A stretch of DNA of 64,000 nt from Isochrysis galbana (lineage: Eukaryota; Haptophyta; Isochrysidales; Isochrysidaceae): assembly GCA_018136815.1 (NCBI GenBank), contig CM030936.1, forward strand, positions 5,975,685 through 6,039,684. The letters are read 5' to 3'. Positions 24,416 through 35,662 of this stretch are shown here, in pieces. Each line of letters begins with the position of its first letter. Positions within the stretch are counted from its first letter, which is position 1. The position numbers and the translations under genes are program-made. The notes below the pieces were generated by a model that ran no database searches, was not told the origin of the DNA, and saw only the letters and a program-made list of their open reading frames with translations.

Positions 24416-26463
24416 AAGAGCACCTGTTGTCTGGTGGTGCTGCCGTTGTAGTCATGGCGAAACGTGTGTGTGTGGGGAGGAGGGTGGAGCTGGGGACCTT
24501 CGTGGACGGAGTCGTGGACTGGGTTGGAGGTGTCCACCACCAGTGACAGCGCGCGCCGCGAGAGAGAGGCGAAGCGAGCGTCGCGGCGGACGGCGCCGCT
24601 GTGTTCGAAGGGTCTTGCGGAGGCTCGGAGGAGGACCACCGACCACCGTCGAAGCGCAATGCGCCAAAATGGCCAAGCAATTCCTACCTGCGCCGGCGTC
24701 GACCGCAGGGGTGGAGCCTGTGTTCTCGGCCGCAGGGAAAATGCACGGTATCTGCAAAAATCAAAAATCTGCGAAGGATACTACTCTAGAGGCGTCTTTG
24801 TTTGCTAGTCAGTCAGAACACCGAGTGATATCGACACGGCGTGTGTGGTGTCTTGACGTGTGGCTCTCGTGCATATAGTGTAGTGTGTATGTAGTGCTAG
24901 TAACTAGTAAGAGGATGAATAAATAATGCTATATCTATCTACCATATATAGATACTATCTACACTTCGATAACTTGGTGGTGCGCGCGGAGCGCGGCCGC
25001 TCCGAACGCTCCTATGCCTCCAGCGCCCAACGCGAGGTCATCTTCTGGTGCTCGGAGCCCCTCCCACAAATGCCCATTAATGGTACAATAACGGGCAATT
25101 TTGAGCAGTTTCTCAGAGGGCCCAAACTCCAAACTCGTCAGCACATTAACAAGTTTGGTTTTGGGCTGGGTGTTAACAGGTCAGATGTTGCCCATTACTG
25201 GGTGTTAATTAATGGTATTAAGTTGTAAATGGGCTTAACCCAGCCCTAGCCTTGGTACGGGTAGGTGCACTGAGGGTTGTCTGTCGTGTTGGTACCGGGC
25301 TAGTGGGAGTAGTGGTACTAATGCTCACAGTTATTTTATTGTACTACTAGCTACTAGTATATTTTTCATTTTTCGTCCTCGTTTCGCACCCTTAACATTG
25401 ACATTGAACCACTACACCGCCAACCCCCCGCTCGCTCTCTCGCTCGCCACCGAAAAAAATCCTCATATTTCCTTAAGTCTGAGATAGATGGAGGATGGAG
25501 ATGGTCATTTTGTCACCCCTAATAAAAAACCTGTTTGACCGCCCTACAACCTACAACTTGGATTCCAAAACTTGACCGGTCGTACACGTAGCAATAGCAA
25601 TAGCAATAGGCTAATACTACTAATAGGTTCCTGTATAGGGCGGGTCCGTCGCACGCCGTCACCCCGACTCCATGGGCCCGGCCACCCATTTGTCACTTCA
25701 AAGTGTTCACTTTGCTTTTCCTATTTTTTTCGCTGATGTCTGATGTGCTCATGTGACTTTCACTTTTTTGCCGAAGTGTGCATTTCGTTTTTCCTTTGTT
25801 GGTGGTCGCGGTCGAATTTTCTTTTGTGGTTGTGGCACTTGTGCGCCTCCCCGCAGAGGCAGAGGAGGCGCCATCGCCCCGCTGAATTCTCCTCACTGGT
25901 GTGAGTTCAGGCTTGTTTGTTCAAGATGCAGCAACGCAGCAATCATGAGGCGCCGAGGCGCCGATTGCACTCGGGCATACGGGAGACGTTCGCCGTCGGG
26001 CGGATCGGCCGGTGAGATGCGCGGAGTGGTCCCTCAACATTGAGATCTGGTGAACAATGATGAATCATCATCGAGAAGTCACTACACCGCAAGCGGGTTG
26101 AGCCGCCGTCTTTCCCATTCCAGCAGAGATAGGAAGCCAGATACGTCTGCGCATCTGCAGATGGGGAAAGAGAAGAGAGGGAGGGTTCCAGAAAGGGTTC
26201 GCTCGATGGTTCGTTCCCTCTTTCAAAGAAGAGGACTAAAAACTGGCTTGAGTACGAGCCAGCTGCCCCTATCCTGTCGTGTCCTGAAGAGGGGGGAGAG
26301 GGGGGGGAGAGAGGATGATGGATGAGAAGGGCAGAAATTGGGGGACGGGGGGGGGGGGCACTCGAAGTGCGGAAAGAGCCGCAGGCCCCGCCGCCCACCC
26401 GCTGCTTGGTCCTCTGGGCTCTCCGGCCCTCCGCTCTCTGCCTCACGTACGCTTCGCCGCGCG
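24416..26463. other. Gene-free spacer with one TIR-like motif
   Basis: No gene is supported. At 25528-25552 the plus strand carries CCTGTTTGACCGCCCTACAA, the reverse of the GTAGGGCGGTCAAACAGG motif seen at 33341, 34191, 63393 and, diverged, 30215. 24880-25000 and 25300-25400 are AT-rich. Purine-rich DNA (26160-26360) leads up to the seven-helix gene. Confidence 0.5.
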
Positions 26464-27768
26464 ATGGCAGAGAGGGCGGACGAAGATCTGAGTACATGGG
26501 TCGACGAGTGGGCCGCCGATGCGCGTGACGCGCAGGCGTTCGAAGGCCGCCAGGCCATCTGGGCAATCTGGGGAATCTTCGCCACACTTGCAGCTGCAGG
26601 AAGCCTCGGCACCATCCTCGCCATACTCAGCTCGGCCCCTGCCAGGCGCTGCTCGTTCAACGTGATGTTGCTCGGGCTCATCCTCCCAGACAGCATCTGC
26701 GCCTTCGCATTTGGCGTTTCCTGCTTCACCAGTCTGCGCAACGGCTCGCACGCCGGGCCCTTCACTTGCAAGTGTCAATCGTTCTACTTGGCCTTCTTTC
26801 CAACCGTGTCATTCTACTTGAACGCCTTCATCGCCGTTGAGGTGTATCGCCTGCTTTCGGCCACAAAGTCCCTGCAGTGGTACGTCGCTGCTCCCATCAG
26901 CTCCATCGTGCGCCGTGGCCTCGGTGTCTGCATATTCTCGGCGCTCCTTTGCTGGTGGCCGTTGGTGACATCCGTGCGAATGCCGCTGCGGCCAAGACTG
27001 GTGTATGGCGTAGTGTGCATGCCGACAGCTTCCGATTCAGTCGAGGGCCGATTGGTCTATTGGCTTAAGCTCGTCTTCACCGTCATCCTTCCCCTCTCTT
27101 TCACGGCGGTGGTGTGCAGCTTGTGCTGGTGGGAGAACATACAACTCTTCACACCGAAAGTGAAGAAGCTCTCGCCATTGAAACGGGCGATGACGAGGAG
27201 CGTCGTTTACCGCGACAGGACACAGCAGGCGCGGTCAATCACAATTTTTTTTACCAGAATTTCCATCTCACTTGCACTGTGGATCCCGGCAGCCATTGCG
27301 ATGCAAGTGGGCTCGGCGTCCTTTCTCACGTCTGGCATGGTTCTCATTTTCTTGCAAACGCTTGTCACCATTGTTTTGTCGCATTCGAAGCGCGACATTC
27401 ACATGGCCACTCTCTCACTTTTCAAATGTTCGAGATGCTGGCGAGCGCTCGATTTTGTGCATCGCGTGCGTCGGCGATCTCAGACAGCTAAGGTGTGTCC
27501 AGATCCTGAGCACATCCCGCAGTTGCCAGTAAGGAGATCGGCCACACGCACCGTTCCACTTGTGACGCTATCGCTGCCAGCCAGAGCAGGATCACGCAAC
27601 CAGAACGCGCTGGCGGGTTGGACGAATTATGGTTTTCAGGGCTTCTCCATCGGAACGAGCGACTTCCATCTCACGGACTTCGAGGTTGAGTGTCAACCGC
27701 CAGAATCCTATAGGATGGCTCAACATCCCATTGAAGCAGATACCTTTGATACGACCACTGGTGCGTAG
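26464..27768 (+). CDS. Seven-transmembrane, G-protein-coupled-receptor-like protein
   Basis: Single exon, 434 residues, starting at ATG in GCGCGATGGCAGAG. The frame is open upstream but has no other ATG. Seven hydrophobic helices are visible: about 28-52 (AIWGIFATLAAAGSLGTILA), 60-85, 100-125 (FYLAFFPTVSFYLNAFIAVE), 145-165 (CIFSALLCWWPLVTSV), 190-215 (KLVFTVILPLSFTAVVCSLC), 250-275 and 283-305 (SGMVLIFLQTLVTIVL). Cysteines before helix 3 (CKC) and in the loop after helix 4 (VVCMP) could form the usual receptor disulphide. EVYRLL sits where class A receptors have DRY. The third cytoplasmic loop is basic and a soluble tail of about 130 residues follows. The topology fits a GPCR of the broad cAMP-receptor/protist type, but ligand and class cannot be assigned. 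It should sit in the plasma membrane. Confidence 0.8.
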   Translation: MAERADEDLSTWVDEWAADARDAQAFEGRQAIWAIWGIFATLAAAGSLGTILAILSSAPARRCSFNVMLLGLILPDSICAFAFGVSCFTSLRNGSHAGPFTCKCQSFYLAFFPTVSFYLNAFIAVEVYRLLSATKSLQWYVAAPISSIVRRGLGVCIFSALLCWWPLVTSVRMPLRPRLVYGVVCMPTASDSVEGRLVYWLKLVFTVILPLSFTAVVCSLCWWENIQLFTPKVKKLSPLKRAMTRSVVYRDRTQQARSITIFFTRISISLALWIPAAIAMQVGSASFLTSGMVLIFLQTLVTIVLSHSKRDIHMATLSLFKCSRCWRALDFVHRVRRRSQTAKVCPDPEHIPQLPVRRSATRTVPLVTLSLPARAGSRNQNALAGWTNYGFQGFSIGTSDFHLTDFEVECQPPESYRMAQHPIEADTFDTTTGA

Positions 27769-28009
27769 ATGCTATCAACGGGCATGCACTCGTTCACCAG
27801 GTCGGAAGTGACGCACTAAGTTACTCTGGCAGGAGCATGTCACTCGATATCATTCTGGCCTGTCTCTCGAATCTACGTTCGTGCTGTGATTTTGCAATCC
27901 GCATCGGGCTCACTCCGCTCATGCTTTGTGCAAATATCAAAACAATCTTTCTTGTTGTCCGCTAATGCGGTGTGAAAATCAAAACAACCTTGAAACTAAA
28001 ACATCTACT
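27769..28009. other. Downstream region of the receptor-like gene
   Basis: Probable 3' UTR and spacer, AT-rich towards the right. No polyadenylation signal could be identified with confidence. Confidence 0.4.
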
Positions 28010-28420
28010 ACAAGAATACTGTATAATATCAACACGCAATTGCGGCTATGGACCCACTACTTTAACGCAGCAAACTTTCTACACACCCACTCCCCCGGCC
28101 CTTCTCCCCCCGCCATCAGGCGGCTCCCCCCGTGCACTACTAGGGGGATAGGGGTGAAGGGCTTAGAAATGGTCCGGTGGCCCGCGCCCTCCCCCGATGA
28201 TCTGTCCCACCCCCCCTCCTATGCCTACCGGGCTGGCGGCGAGGCGACTTGCCTTCATTTGGTCTCCCTTCCCTCCGGTATCTACCCCTCCAGCGCCTTG
28301 CTTAGTAGTAGCATTTGGTCTCCCTTCCCTCGGGTTTCTTCCACTCCCGCGCCTTAGGAGTAGGTGCGAGGCGGCTTGCCTTCATGTGGTCGCCTTACCT
28401 CCGGTTTGGCTGCGTTACGT
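28010..28420 (-). repeat. Partial family A 3' segment
   Basis: Plus-strand text TTTCTACACACCCACTCCCC, CCATCAGGCGGCTCCCCCCG and GCACTACTAGGGGGATAGGGG, then GGTCCGGTGGCCCGCGCCCTC, is the reverse of the right end of the element at 49041-49900 and resembles 23265-23440. From 28240 on, a unit with GGCGA(G)GCGACTTGCCTTCAT and GGTCTCCCTTCCCTC is present two to three times (28236, 28314, 28370), so the tail is internally repetitive. Confidence 0.6.
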
Positions 28421-30741
28421 GCGAAAAAAACGCTACACGGACACACTACCCCAGCATCTCAGTCAGAAGGCGAGATACCGGAATCTAGCGCCTCGGGCGA
28501 CCACGTGGCCTACATCATCGTCACCGGCTGACGCCAGGCGCAGCGCGGCGATGGAGCGCCGCAACACCTTTCTAGTTGCCGAGAGAAGATCGTCTTCAAG
28601 GAGTGCATTGGATATAGACCACACACCTCGTGCCTGCTTAACACCCTTCTAGGCGCACCCGTGCCTGCTCCGTCATGGGAAGACTCTGGAGTCGGGTGGT
28701 TTGCCGACGCAACCTCCGCTTCATGCTTCATCTCCGCGCTGCGGCTGGCGGCTGGTCTTCGGGCAGCCAACCACAACCACTGAAAATAATTTTGTAAGGT
28801 ACACAGTACCCCCACCTCTCACTCAATCCACACTCATGTTTACATGTTTACCCCTTCTCAAATGTCTCTAGAACTCTAGAAGTAATGAACAAGCGATACG
28901 AGTGGATCAAAAAACAAAAACCTTTTAATAGTCTCACCGGGGGGGGAGGAACTCTCTCATCCAAGAAGAACGGCCCTTACCAGCTCGCGCCGTGAGCGGT
29001 CCTCGAGAAATAAATGACTGCGACTCGAGTAGCCTGCGCCACCTGGGATACTCTCCTCGCCATTGAGCCACTCCCTTCTCTTCTCCCTGTCGCATTCGCG
29101 AGCCTCTGCAGGCTATTTCGCTATTTTCCGCTCTACCGTTATAACCGCGATGGTAAATCATCAATCTTCGTTCTTATTCTTATGTCTATCTATACGTCTA
29201 CGACGTCTCCAAGCTTCTATCAATCACTACACTTCATTCAATGTTGGTCTACCATTATATCCACGCGGCCAAGCAGCTTCTACAGGCTTCTTTCTACTCG
29301 GAATATGAATATGCTCTAGCTCTGGACTGATCACCCAGGCATGGAGATCAAGGGAGTAGTAAGCACTTGTCGATGAAGACCAAGGAAGTAGCGAGCATCT
29401 TGCTTGCTAAAGTACACCCTCAAGAACCTCAAGCATCTAGACTCTATAAGTCTAACACCTCTGTAAGCTTCTAGACTTTTTATTTTTAAGTCTACCAGCT
29501 ACTCCATGGCTAAGCTACGAAAAGCTATAGGTAAAGTGCACGCCGCTGTGCTCGCGTTGAGACGCGATTCGCCGATGAGTCTTGTAGGATCTTCACTAAG
29601 CATGGATGAATCCCTTTCGCGCCTTTTCTGTGTGCAATCCTTCTCTAGGACGACGAGTTCGAGTTCTCTTCTGGCCAATTGGTTCCTTCTTTGCTCTCTC
29701 TGTTGACCCACCGTGGCTTTCGCTCCCGTGTTTATTTCGTGTTGCCCTTGTTTATGTTAGAAAGTGGTGTGGCGTGTCTTCGTACGCACCCAGCAGCCGT
29801 CGCAGCGCTCTGCGATCTGCGATCGAAGCCATGCCGTGACCCCTCGTACCCTTGAGCCCCCAGTGCCTTGTGTGTGGTCTCTCGCTAGTTAGTAATCACC
29901 CGCTAGAGAGTGACTCACTCTGTTCCTATTGACCCATCACCGCCCTCTGCACTGCCAAATTCGCCCTCGCCGCCGCGCGCGGACCCCGTTACCACTGCAC
30001 CCGTGTCCAAGCCTTCCCAAGTATCTTCACCCGCTACCCAAGTCGATAGGCCGGATGGAGGATGGAGGGGCGAGAAGCGAGAAGAATCGCACCATTTTCT
30101 GGCGAAGATTTTCGTAGCGACAGGTGGGCCCCCTATGCTGACTTTTGTTGTGGGCTTTGGAGAATGGTCGAGAAATCCCCCCCCCCCCCCCCCCCATATT
30201 AGTAGTTGAAAAGACCTGCTTGACCGCCATATCTCTAATAATCTGGGAGAGATCCTCGTTCGACGAGCTCACCTGCCNNNNNNNNNNNNNNNNNNNNNNN
30301 NNNNNNNNNNNNNNNNNNNNNNNNNNNNNNNNNNNNNNNNNNNNNNNNNNNNNNNNNNNNNNNNNNNNNNNNNNNNNCGAGTGACAACGCCTTCAAGATG
30401 CCCATCGTTCATGACGCGCCAACGTTGCACAAACCGAGCGTGAACAATTGGCACCTCGTGATGTTACAGGAACGGGACTTCTTGACAGTAATCATTTCTT
30501 TGCTTAAGGTTCCCATTTGCCTACCCCTCATTCTAAAATCCAGACTGCCACCAATTATCACTCAAGCTCCGCCAAGTCCTACAACCCCCTGCCATTATGC
30601 CACCTTGTGCTAGAGCACCTTTCGGCTCTGATATCCATGTGCTGCCATCCGCTAGATGCCCGTTACAACACCATATTCGCGTTTCTGATGCTAGAGCGCG
30701 ATGTTGGCCAATGCTAGACGCATGTTCCATCCCCAAATCCA
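28421..30741. other. Gene-poor spacer with assembly gap (N 30278-30377)
   Basis: No gene is supported. The diverged motif GACCTGCTTGACCGCCAT lies at 30214, next to a C-run at 30178-30195. The 100-base N block at 30278-30377 is an assembly gap. Just after it, a plus-strand frame reads SDNAFKMPIVHDAPTLHKPS followed by VNNWHLVMLQERD, which looks protein-like. It has no start and soon loses character, so it may be a gene fragment cut by the gap. Confidence 0.45.
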
Positions 30742-32474
30742 TCACCGCTGAGCGTTCAAGATACGTGTACCCCAATGTGAAAGCGCGGTCTTGGCCAATG
30801 CTTCTGTCTTGAAAAAGGCAGAGCGGACTGAGTGCGCAAATCCGAGGGCAATGAGAACGCGAGCGAAGCGCTGCATTCGTCGAGAGAATGCGGCAGTGAT
30901 ATTTGGAAGGGGGGGGGGGGGAATCAGCAAGGCGCGATGGAGCAAGTGTGGCGTGCGAGCGGCGATGGGGGGACATGGACATGGCCACCGGCTCGGAATA
31001 CGTCTGAAGCATCAGAATCTGCCGCGCAACGCGGCGCCCGGGCCCTAAAGCAACGCCTGTTGGTTTGCATATATCTCGCACCTGCCCACTCGACGCGAAT
31101 GTGGCAATGATGCCGACAATCCAATGGTTCGAATGATGACGGTTAGCCAACCAAGTGCGATAAATTGTGTCCGCTAGCCCAGAGGCGGCGACGGGTAGGA
31201 TGCCTGCGATGATGCGGTCGCACCTCCATCCCCACCAATCGGCAAGGTACGAAAAACCATAGCCCCAATGGTGGCGGCGCGATGGGTCGAATTGAATGAG
31301 CCGATAGAAATAGACCTAGGGCATGCATGTAGCAACGTTAGATCCATGGTGGAGTGATGTGCTTCGAGGTAAGTATGAGAATGGGCTATTGCCTGGCCTA
31401 CCCCTTGCGGCTTTGCAAGAGAGCCCATGCGGCCGCAGAGGCGCACGTGCTGATATGGGATGGGCACTTGGCACCTCAAGGTGAAACGGCCCAAGCAAGA
31501 GCGCCCCGAGAGCGATGCTCAGAAGGATGACGAAGATAGCTACTGCACGGACAAGCCGCACATCCTCAAGATAAGCGGCATACTTGGTGCGAGCGAGCTT
31601 ATACCGGTACCTACGATGGTCGGCACGGAAGGATGAGCGGAGGGCAGCCAGCAATCTCCGGCCAAGCTCAACTTCGGGAGTTTGAGACATCTAGCTGAGG
31701 GAGCCATTCCCGCTCGCCTTGGTCTAGCACGGCAAAGGTGTCCACGAGCACGCGTGCAGCTTGCAGGCCGCCCGCCGAATACCTGCATTGCTCGCACTCG
31801 TAGAAGGATCGCTCGTTGGCGGATTGGACGCGCCAGCTGTTCAAGCAAGCGACGTGCACAAAGCGCATCGAGCCTGAGCAGAGGCACGGCGAGATGAGAC
31901 CGCCCAGGCCGTTTTCGTAGGCTGCGGAGAAGCATATGCGACAGAGCGCATCATCAGGTAGCTCGGTGGCTGAGTTGGCGCGGGCGGGCGGTTCTGTTGC
32001 CGCAGCCACCGATCTAACGGCCGCCTGAGTTGGCGGCCCACTCACATTTTGCATCACTGCCGTGTCAACCTGAGACGCACCGCCTGCTGGCGCACCGTGC
32101 CGCCTGAGAGGGGCCTCCGCTTGAGGAGGCGCGGCAACGCTTGGCTCGCTCCTTCCTTTCTTCTCTACGTCATGCCCGCCGTTCTTGCAGCTTGGCTGGT
32201 GAGAGGCTGGATCTGTCTTGCTGTGCTGTAGCAGAACCAGAACGAGCACCGGCGCCTCTGCGACGCCGAGCTGCTCGAGTGTGGCTTCGTCGTTGGTGAG
32301 CAGCTTGCCATCGAAGCAGATGGCGAGAGTGCCTGCGGCTGCCCGCTCGCAGCAGGGGAGAGGGAGAGAAGGGAGGAGGGAACGGAGCGAGCCGAGAGGG
32401 AGCGAAGGATCGACAGTGAGAGTGTGCCGTGAGGAGGGGGCGGAGGCGTCGATCAGCTGCAGAGAGAGGGGCAT
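30742..32474 (-). CDS. Ubiquitin-like plus RING-CH (MARCH-type) membrane E3 ubiquitin ligase
   Basis: Four exons, 32474-31783, 31610-31475, 31315-31082 and 30870-30742. The introns are 172, 159 and 211 bp with consistent phases (2, 0, 0). The protein has 396 residues. The N-terminus (about 3-75, LQLIDASAPSSRHTLTVDPS ... LLTNDEATLEQLGV) has the pattern of a ubiquitin-like fold. The RING-CH finger (about 178-230) is complete C4HC3: CRIC, then SPCLCSGSMRFVHVACLNSW, then ECEQC. After it come a helix AIFVILLSIALGALLLG and more hydrophobic stretches, then GLADTIYRTW. RING-CH membrane ligases attach ubiquitin to membrane proteins, usually at ER, endosome, mitochondrion or plasma membrane. The first intron splits the codon directly after the last zinc cysteine, which is why the finger seems to end in an unrelated reading if unspliced. 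The last exon (RFARVLIALGFAHS) is least certain. The start is the ATG directly before the ubiquitin-like strand, downstream of a C/T-rich leader. Confidence 0.85.
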
Positions 32475-32541
32475 GGGAGTGGGGGCGGGGGGCAGGAGGA
32501 CGGGTTCAAGATATATTGTATTGGGAGAGAAGAGAGAAGTT

Positions 32542-32572
<31 letters not shown>

Positions 32573-32800
32573 AGAGCGGTGGAACAGGGACGGAGAGGAG
32601 AAAGGAAAGAGGAAAGAGGAAGAAGAGGAGAGAGAATGTGCTGAGGTGGTGCGCGGCGGGCATCCACCCCCTCTCTGTCCCTCGCGCTCCATCTCCACCC
32701 TCTCTCTCTCTCCCCCACCCCACCCTCTCTCTCTCTCCCCCACCCCGCCGTAGACCGTCTCGCAGTCTCCACACTCATCGTCCCCGCTGAGCATCTGGCG
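32475..32800 (-). promoter_or_regulatory. C/T-rich leader of the RING-CH gene
   Basis: On the minus (sense) strand this is a dense pyrimidine tract of CTCTCTCT, CCCCC and CTTCCTCTTTCC units ending directly at the ATG. Similar tracts precede most other genes in the window. I infer promoter or 5'-UTR function; no TATA box was found. Confidence 0.45.
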
Positions 32801-33338
32801 GGAGGGGCGGGGGCGGCGGGAGGTGGCGTGGGGAAAGGGCCTCCAGGCCGCCGAGGCGAACGCGGCCGACGAAGGCCCGCACGCATTGACGGTGGAGGGA
32901 GCTGGTGAGGACGGGGAGGGAGGGAGATCGGCGCTCCGCCTGTCCCCTAGTTGCTTCTCCAGCTACTCCTCCATCTCCAGCACCAACCTGCTGTGTGAGG
33001 TTCTCCTCCACCATCGTTGATCTTTGCGACCGTAGAAGACTCGTGCTCGTAACTGAATATTCATGACAAAATGGTTTGACTGTTGAATACAACAATACTT
33101 GGGTTCGTTGCTATTGTACTCTAATGCCTCAGTTTCAGTTCCGCGTACAAGCACAAGCAACATAGTACATAGTAAACGAATCATAAACCTTAGCACGCCA
33201 CGCCACGTCACGGTCATTGTACCTCAAGAGGAGAGTCGCTTGGACTTGGTACGCCTGCATGACGGCGAGATGGTTGGTGCAATGAGAAGTGTGTGTGCCC
33301 TAGGTGGGAAACACGGCCAGAAGGTTTCCCAACACATA

Positions 33339-34215
33339 GGGCGGTCAAACAGGGTTTTTTTTATTAAGGCGAGAAGCGCTCAATCACCATCACCCACAGC
33401 AAAGAAAAGCGTTCAATCACCATCAGTCTACACGTGGAACGCGTTCAATCGCCATCATCCCCTGACGAATTGGGATGGCCCATAGGGCCTGAGGGCAATG
33501 AGGAAGGGGCAAAGCCGGCGGCAGGCGCGGCGAGGGAGGCCACTTCAGAGGTGCTGACGGGCTGAAGCCCGTCAGCAGAGGAAGGCGGGCAGGCGGGCTT
33601 GAGCGAGGGCGAGGACGGCGGCGAGAGCGACATCTAGCGAGCGGCGAGAGGCGAGGGTGAGTGAGAGGAGGGCTGTGATGCTGTGATGGCAGGGGCTGGC
33701 GAGGCGAGGAGGGATTGTAGGAGGTGTCGTTCCGTCAATTGTGGGACATCAGTCGAATTGAGCGATCAAATGTCCATAGTTATTTAAAATTAAATAAGGG
33801 CTAGCACTGCGTGGGGGATAACAACTTTCTCTGTTCCCCCGCGGGGACGCCGTGCGTGCGCATAAACGCTTTTCATCTGAGGCCGACACCTACACAAACA
33901 TGCAGTTTAATGAATAGTATCAACTGAGCACCATTGTCCATTGTGCACGCCGTGCGCATTGGGCACGGCGCGGTGCCCCCCCCCCCGCGGAGACGCCGTG
34001 CGTGCGCATCCCGACTTTTTCCCTCTGCGTGCCGCCGCTAGGGGTAGGCATCTTTATCCGGATATTTGTCTTGGATATCTCTGGTGGCTGAAGAGAGAGA
34101 GAAGAGGGGAGATCCCACAGGACTTAGAAAGTAAACACGGGAGAGGGAGAGGGCGGAGGGGCATCCGTAACAGGTAGTAGTTAAGAAGCCCCTGTTTGAC
34201 CGCCCTACAACTGCT
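33339..34215. mobile_element. Possible non-autonomous DNA transposon bounded by TAGGGCGGTCAAACAGGG
   Basis: TAGGGCGGTCAAACAGGG at 33339 points inward and its reverse complement CCCCTGTTTGACCGCCCTA at 34191-34209 closes the segment, about 870 bp apart. No protein is encoded between them. The interior holds three loose repeats of GCG(C/T)TCAATC(A/G)CCATCA (33378-33455) and a direct repeat GACGCCGTGCGTGCGCAT (33847 and 33991). No clear target duplication was found, so the boundaries may be two unrelated copies of a short repeat. Confidence 0.4.
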
Positions 34216-35662
34216 GAATGGGCATCCTCCCCCCCCTTCTCCCTTCTTTCTCTTGTAAAGTACAGTATGGGTGGACCATTAAGAAAACAGGAGTGAAAAG
34301 CTTCTAAAGCTTTCTTGTCCCCTCGGGCTCCGCCCGGGAGGTTTCTTATCTCGAGTTTCTTATCCCGGTCAAAGCCGCTAGGGGGTGGTTTCTTGTTTCT
34401 TATTGTCGTAGCGCTCACCTAGCGCCCCCCCCTCCCCCCTGTCGCATTCGCGAATCGACACTCGTTAGGCTTCTCTTCGTCGCTCGGTATTTATCGTTAT
34501 AATTTGCTGCTTCCTCTCGGTCTCGGTCAAAAGCTTCGCTTGGACGCATGGGATCTTGGGTAGTGGAGCGCCCTCTCTCTTACTCTCGAAGAGAAGGGAG
34601 AAGGGAAGTTTCCCACCTTTCTTCCTCCTAGGCGCCTCGTAAATAGGTTTAATTCGCTGTCTTCTCCGCGTTTCTCTATCTACTTCAGTGATTGCAATCA
34701 GGTTTAATTTGCAATCTCTTCGCATCTCCCCCGTAGCCTTAGGCACACCGCACTTCTTTCGTCTTTCGTCTTATTCGATAGGTCTTTTGGAATCCTGTGC
34801 GGCAGGATTGCCCCTCGTTTCCGTTACTATGGTGCGATTCCCCTTCCAGACGGGATCGCCGATAGATCGTCTTCTGATAGGCGGACCGGTTGCTACATGC
34901 GCGGCCCTGCCACCCTGCCCAAGCCCCAAGCTCCCCTCCCCCCCCCCCCCGGGGGGGGGTGTTTCTTAGGCGGGGTTTCTTAGCTGGGGGTCGAGCCTCA
35001 GTTTCTTAGCGAGTCGGCGGCCAAAATCATGTTAAGCTTTCTTAATGGTAGGGTTTCTTAATGGTGCACCCATACTGTAGTGCTGGAACGCTGGGACGCA
35101 CATCGCGTCCGTCGCGCTCTGCCCATCCGTCCGACACGACCGTCCCGCACGCAGAACGGAACGAGCGAGAGCCACATGACGAGCGCGAACGCGATGGGAA
35201 GAGATTCGAATCCCCGACAGACGATTCCCTCTCAAAGGAGACGCCCTCTCTCGTCGGTAAAAGTGGCGAGCGACGAAGGAGGAGAGGAGGAGAGGAGAGA
35301 GGGGGAGAGGGCAGGAAGGAGGACGGACGGGGGGAAGGGGTCACTCGCACTGAGTTGTGGGTCGAAAGACAATAAGAGAGCGGCCGCTCTCGACGGGGGT
35401 CGGACGGGAGAAGTATGTAGAGATGATGGAGAGAGCTGGAGAGAGAGAGTAGCGCGGGAGAAACAGAAGGGCGAGCAGCTGATACGGCAGTACTGAATAA
35501 ACGCGGAGATTTTTATCCACGGAACGCGAGAGGGAACGAGCGAGCGAGCGAAGACGAGGAGCCTGAGCGCGGTGCGCACCTCTCATCCGCCTCTCTCTCT
35601 TCTCTACCCGTCCTCAGGCCTCTCCGAATCTCTTGTGGTCGCCGACACTACGACAGAAGACA
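34216..35662. other. Spacer and leader of the MscS-like gene
   Basis: No gene is supported. The phrase TTTCTTA recurs at least eight times (34320-35060), often within GGGTTTCTTA. 35270-35500 is purine-rich, while the last 80 bp before the ATG are pyrimidine-rich (CTCTCTCTTCTCTACCCGTC). A B-box-like GATTCGAATCCCC at 35207 has no matching tRNA stems. Confidence 0.5.

Noticed and set aside
26338-26463. Earlier start of the receptor-like protein
   Set aside because: The upstream extension begins at TTG, has no ATG and is low-complexity.
35195-35225. GATTCGAATCCCC resembling a tRNA B box
   Set aside because: No acceptor, D or anticodon stems can be drawn around it.
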